A stretch of 64,000 nucleotides of DNA from Xestospongia muta (taxonomy: Eukaryota > Porifera > Demospongiae > Haplosclerida > Petrosiidae), in the NCBI GenBank assembly GCA_963693285.1, contig OY848919.1, positions 1,449,594 through 1,513,593 of the forward strand, in the 5' to 3' direction. Every line of letters begins with the position of its first letter. Within the stretch, counting starts at the first letter, position 1. Below the pieces are notes generated by a model. It worked only from the letters and a program-made list of their open reading frames with translations, did not search any database and was not told the DNA's origin. Made by a program: the position numbers and the translations under genes. Shown in pieces: positions 61,445-64,000 of the stretch.

Positions 61445-64000
61445 ATGGAAGAGGTTGATGACGTCATTATTACAACACTCAGAGATGTAGGATGGTAAGA
61501 TATCGTCATTAATAATACCAATAGTCTTCACAATTAATAAGTTATTGCCCTGCCACCTTTTTTCTCCCTCTCTTTCTTGCAGTAACTTTTAACAAGATGT
61601 GATGAGTCTAACTTAATTTTTACCTTATATGGTAGTTGAAGCTTCTGTGCATTGTTCAAGGACTACCATTCCAGAGTTTGAAAGCTCCACCCATCTCTCT
61701 GAGGCAATGTTCACTTGTTATCACATGACATGTACTGGACTGGTCAATACTTGCCAAGTTAGTTAGATGGATAGATAGATAGATGGACATATGAATTGAT
61801 AGTTGGACTGATGGATGTCATTGGATGGATGAATAGATGAGATAGCAGAGATTGGTTGATGGATTAATAGTCAAACAAACATTAGATGAATGGACAAATT
61901 AATGGACATATGATATGATATTTCTATATAGAACTTAGGATATCCAGCTGAAGTAGGCTACCAAACATTATTGTATTCAAGTGTTAAAGATTCGCGTAAA
62001 CTTCTCATGTTTCTTCTGGAGAAACTACCGAAGGAAAGTCCTCAAGGAGGTGATGAACAAACAGGAGCTGGTATTCTACTTACTCGTAGCATAGCAGCTG
62101 AAATAGCCACATCACTTTGAACACCTTGGATGCCATTTTATTCTAAAAGAAGGTCAACACGATGGTCATTACCTGCAACCTGGAATATTGAGGTATTTTT
62201 ATAATCAGGCTATTTGTCCATTCATCCATTTATCTATTTATCTATCCATCCATTTCTATAGGGTTCAAACAGATTACATTCTTTTAATTCTACTAATGTT
62301 CAAGTTCCAGCTGGTACTGGATACCTCTAAGTCAAGATACCTAAAGGTCTGTAGTCACATGACTATCACATGATTTAACAATATAATCAATAGAGGTGAA
62401 ACTATATTATTAACAAAATATACCATGCATTGTGGCCCAGCCGAAGGTCAGGGAGGATATACTGGCTGTAGCTAAGAATGCTAGAGAAGTTGCTGCTTAG
62501 CAAGAATGGGAGACAGAATGAAACCAAACTGGACTACTATCTTGTCTCTCTGAAGAAGTTAGTATGCACATATAGGCAAATATATCTATAATATCCATTC
62601 ATTCAGGATAACATGTGTCCATTGTTCCACTCATGTATCCATTTATGATATAATGTACATCCATTTCATGTACTCATGTATCCATTAGGAATACCGAGCA
62701 TGTAAAAGGCAACGTCTTCAAAAGAAATTAGCAGAACAATTGCGTGCTCATAATAAAATGGGACAAGGTTCAGGACCCTTTGGATTAGGGTCTGATTTAA
62801 ACCAAATAATTTCATCATTTCTTGAGCAATCTGGAGGTCAACATGGAAAAGAGTCTCTCACTTCCAACATGCTGAGATGTTGCAGTTTGCTAAAGTAGAA
62901 CATGTTAGATAAACTATTTAATTGATCTTCCTTAATTCATAGGAAGATAAAGCTCTATTTGCTATGGAAGCCACCTCTGAAGAGGACCTCCAGCATCAAA
63001 GAGAGGCGTAGTTGACTACTTTACAGAATCAACTATCTGAATTGACATCACATTTTGAGACATTGGAGCTCAATACGAAGAAATACACAGCTGGTATGAA
63101 TCTGTGTTTGACTTATTGACCTTTACAGGGATTGAACAGATGCAGGAACAAGTGAGGCAACAATCAGTTAAAAATAAAGAGGAGAAGGATGTTTATCATA
63201 TTAAGAAAGGGACGTATGATCTTCTACCTAATGCTGATGAAAATATTGCTAAATTAAAGGTTTTTAATACACTAATTTAAAACCTGTTTATCAAACTGGT
63301 TATTTGTTTAAGGAACTGGTACAGTCGAGTTCTGATCAACTTGTTAAACTGGCTGGTAAGTGAGAAGTAGTATAAGGACCTCTTATACAAGATCTTCGAG
63401 AGTTAAAGTCAAAATCTGATACCACTGAGGTCAGGAAATTGTGTTGTGTAGGGGTTAATAATTTTTTCTATAGTTGGAGACACAGGAGCTTCTAGAGATC
63501 AGATTACTTAGAGAAAAAATGAAAGAGGTTGCAGATGAAACACGATACAAAGATGAGTTGTATAAACAACTAGTAAGAGAAATGGATGGATGAATGGCTG
63601 GACATGTCATTTTTTGGTTATAGGTTAGAGAATATGAGCGTATGACAAAGGACACAAGTAGATCAGCTTATACTTGTCATATTATGGAAATAGTAGCTAA
63701 CATACAAAAACAGAAAGAAGAGATTAACAAGGCAGAAGAAATCTCTCTTTTCTCTTTTATTTAGATATTAACAGATACCAGGTATGTTCACAAGGAGATT
63801 AACCAACTTTCTGGTAAACTAGATCGTACCTTTAAAGTAACAGATGAGCAGATATACAAAGTAAGTAATGTAGTGGTCACTATACACCAAACAACTGTTA
63901 TTATATTTACCTTCATTTATTTCTATAGGATGTAAGGAAGGATGAAGCTAGACGATCAGCATATAAATTGTTGGCTAGTATTAGAGATGTAAGTCACATG
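61445..64000 (+). pseudogene. CCDC22: CCDC22 locus with multiple stops and a frameshift (runs off window)
   Basis: CCDC22 is a coiled-coil subunit of the Commander/CCC complex, with COMMD proteins, which recycles endosomal cargo. Exon-like pieces keep normal order and splice sites: 61445-61494 (MEEVDDVIITTLRDVG), 61583-61757, 61932-62192 (LGYPAEVGYQTLLYSSVKDS), 62262-62346, about 62441-62557, 62689-62903, 62943-63093, 63129-63259, 63313-63429, 63474-63570, 63625-63731, 63766-63859, and 63930 onward. In-frame stops lie at 61590, 61614, 62118, 62328, 62498, 62519, 63009, 63361 and 63373. A one-base shift occurs near 62850-62870 (GGQHGKES, then frame +1 FQHAEMLQFAKVE), and the donor at 63732 is GC rather than GT. 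The C-terminal half (IMEIVANIQKQKEEINK, INQLSGKLDRTFKVTDEQIY) is the best preserved. All three stop codons occur, which argues against recoding. Confidence 0.85.

Noticed and set aside
61445..64000. Alternative genetic code or selenocysteine use in CCDC22
   Set aside because: TAA, TAG and TGA all occur in frame together with a frameshift, while neighbouring genes use standard stops.

Overview
The window looks like nuclear DNA of an early-branching animal, most probably a demosponge of the Amphimedon type. This is inferred from gene content and style. The DNA is AT-rich, genes are closely packed in head-to-head and tail-to-tail pairs, and most introns are 40-60 bases with GT..AG ends and sit in frame with conserved animal proteins. 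Animal-type genes (sarcoglycan, CCDC134, dynactin p24, SAP30L, ANKLE2, GCP4, CCDC22) lie beside Death-domain and LRR modules of the kind expanded in sponges. I rebuilt exons by eye from splice consensus, reading-frame phase and family similarity; no search was run.

Layout. 1-7209: three tandem Rab-like small GTPase genes (-), the first cut by the window edge, with unusual G-box residues. 7349-10721: mitochondrial asparaginyl-tRNA synthetase (NARS2, +), with an antisense tRNA-Leu(TAA) in one intron. 10873-11430: dynactin subunit 3 (-). 11526-14260: an unrecognised secreted protein (+). 14417-16793: beta-sarcoglycan-like (-). 16906-18181: CCDC134 (+). 18367-23689 and 24110-37335: two tandem family-3 glycoside hydrolases (-), each with 24 exons. 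Intron 9 of the second has grown from 46 bases to 6.9 kb and holds a complete three-HMG-box gene on the opposite strand (28885-34598). 37501-38361: SAP30-like (+). 38793-39948: two-box HMGB (+). 40410-43601: ANKLE2/LEM4 (+). 44090-46083: NIPA-type magnesium transporter (-). 46497-48155: a LEM domain fused to a protein kinase (+). 48441-52083: gamma-tubulin complex protein GCP4 (-). 52410-53275: probably a decayed gene (-). 54086-59534: a Death-Death-coiled-coil-LRR protein (-). 61445 to the end: a CCDC22 locus (+) with at least nine in-frame stops and a frameshift, read as a pseudogene.

How the parts may work together. The chromatin and nuclear-envelope genes (three-box HMG, SAP30L, HMGB, ANKLE2, LEM-kinase) cluster between 28.8 and 48.2 kb. 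ANKLE2 is known in other animals to control phosphorylation of the LEM-domain partner BAF, so a linked gene that joins a LEM domain to a kinase is the most attractive candidate for an undescribed system. The second theme is repeat behaviour at splice sites: CT tracts at acceptors, an intron made almost wholly of CT repeat, a minisatellite that copies a 3' splice site, and a dispersed 60-base unit that itself looks like a tiny intron.
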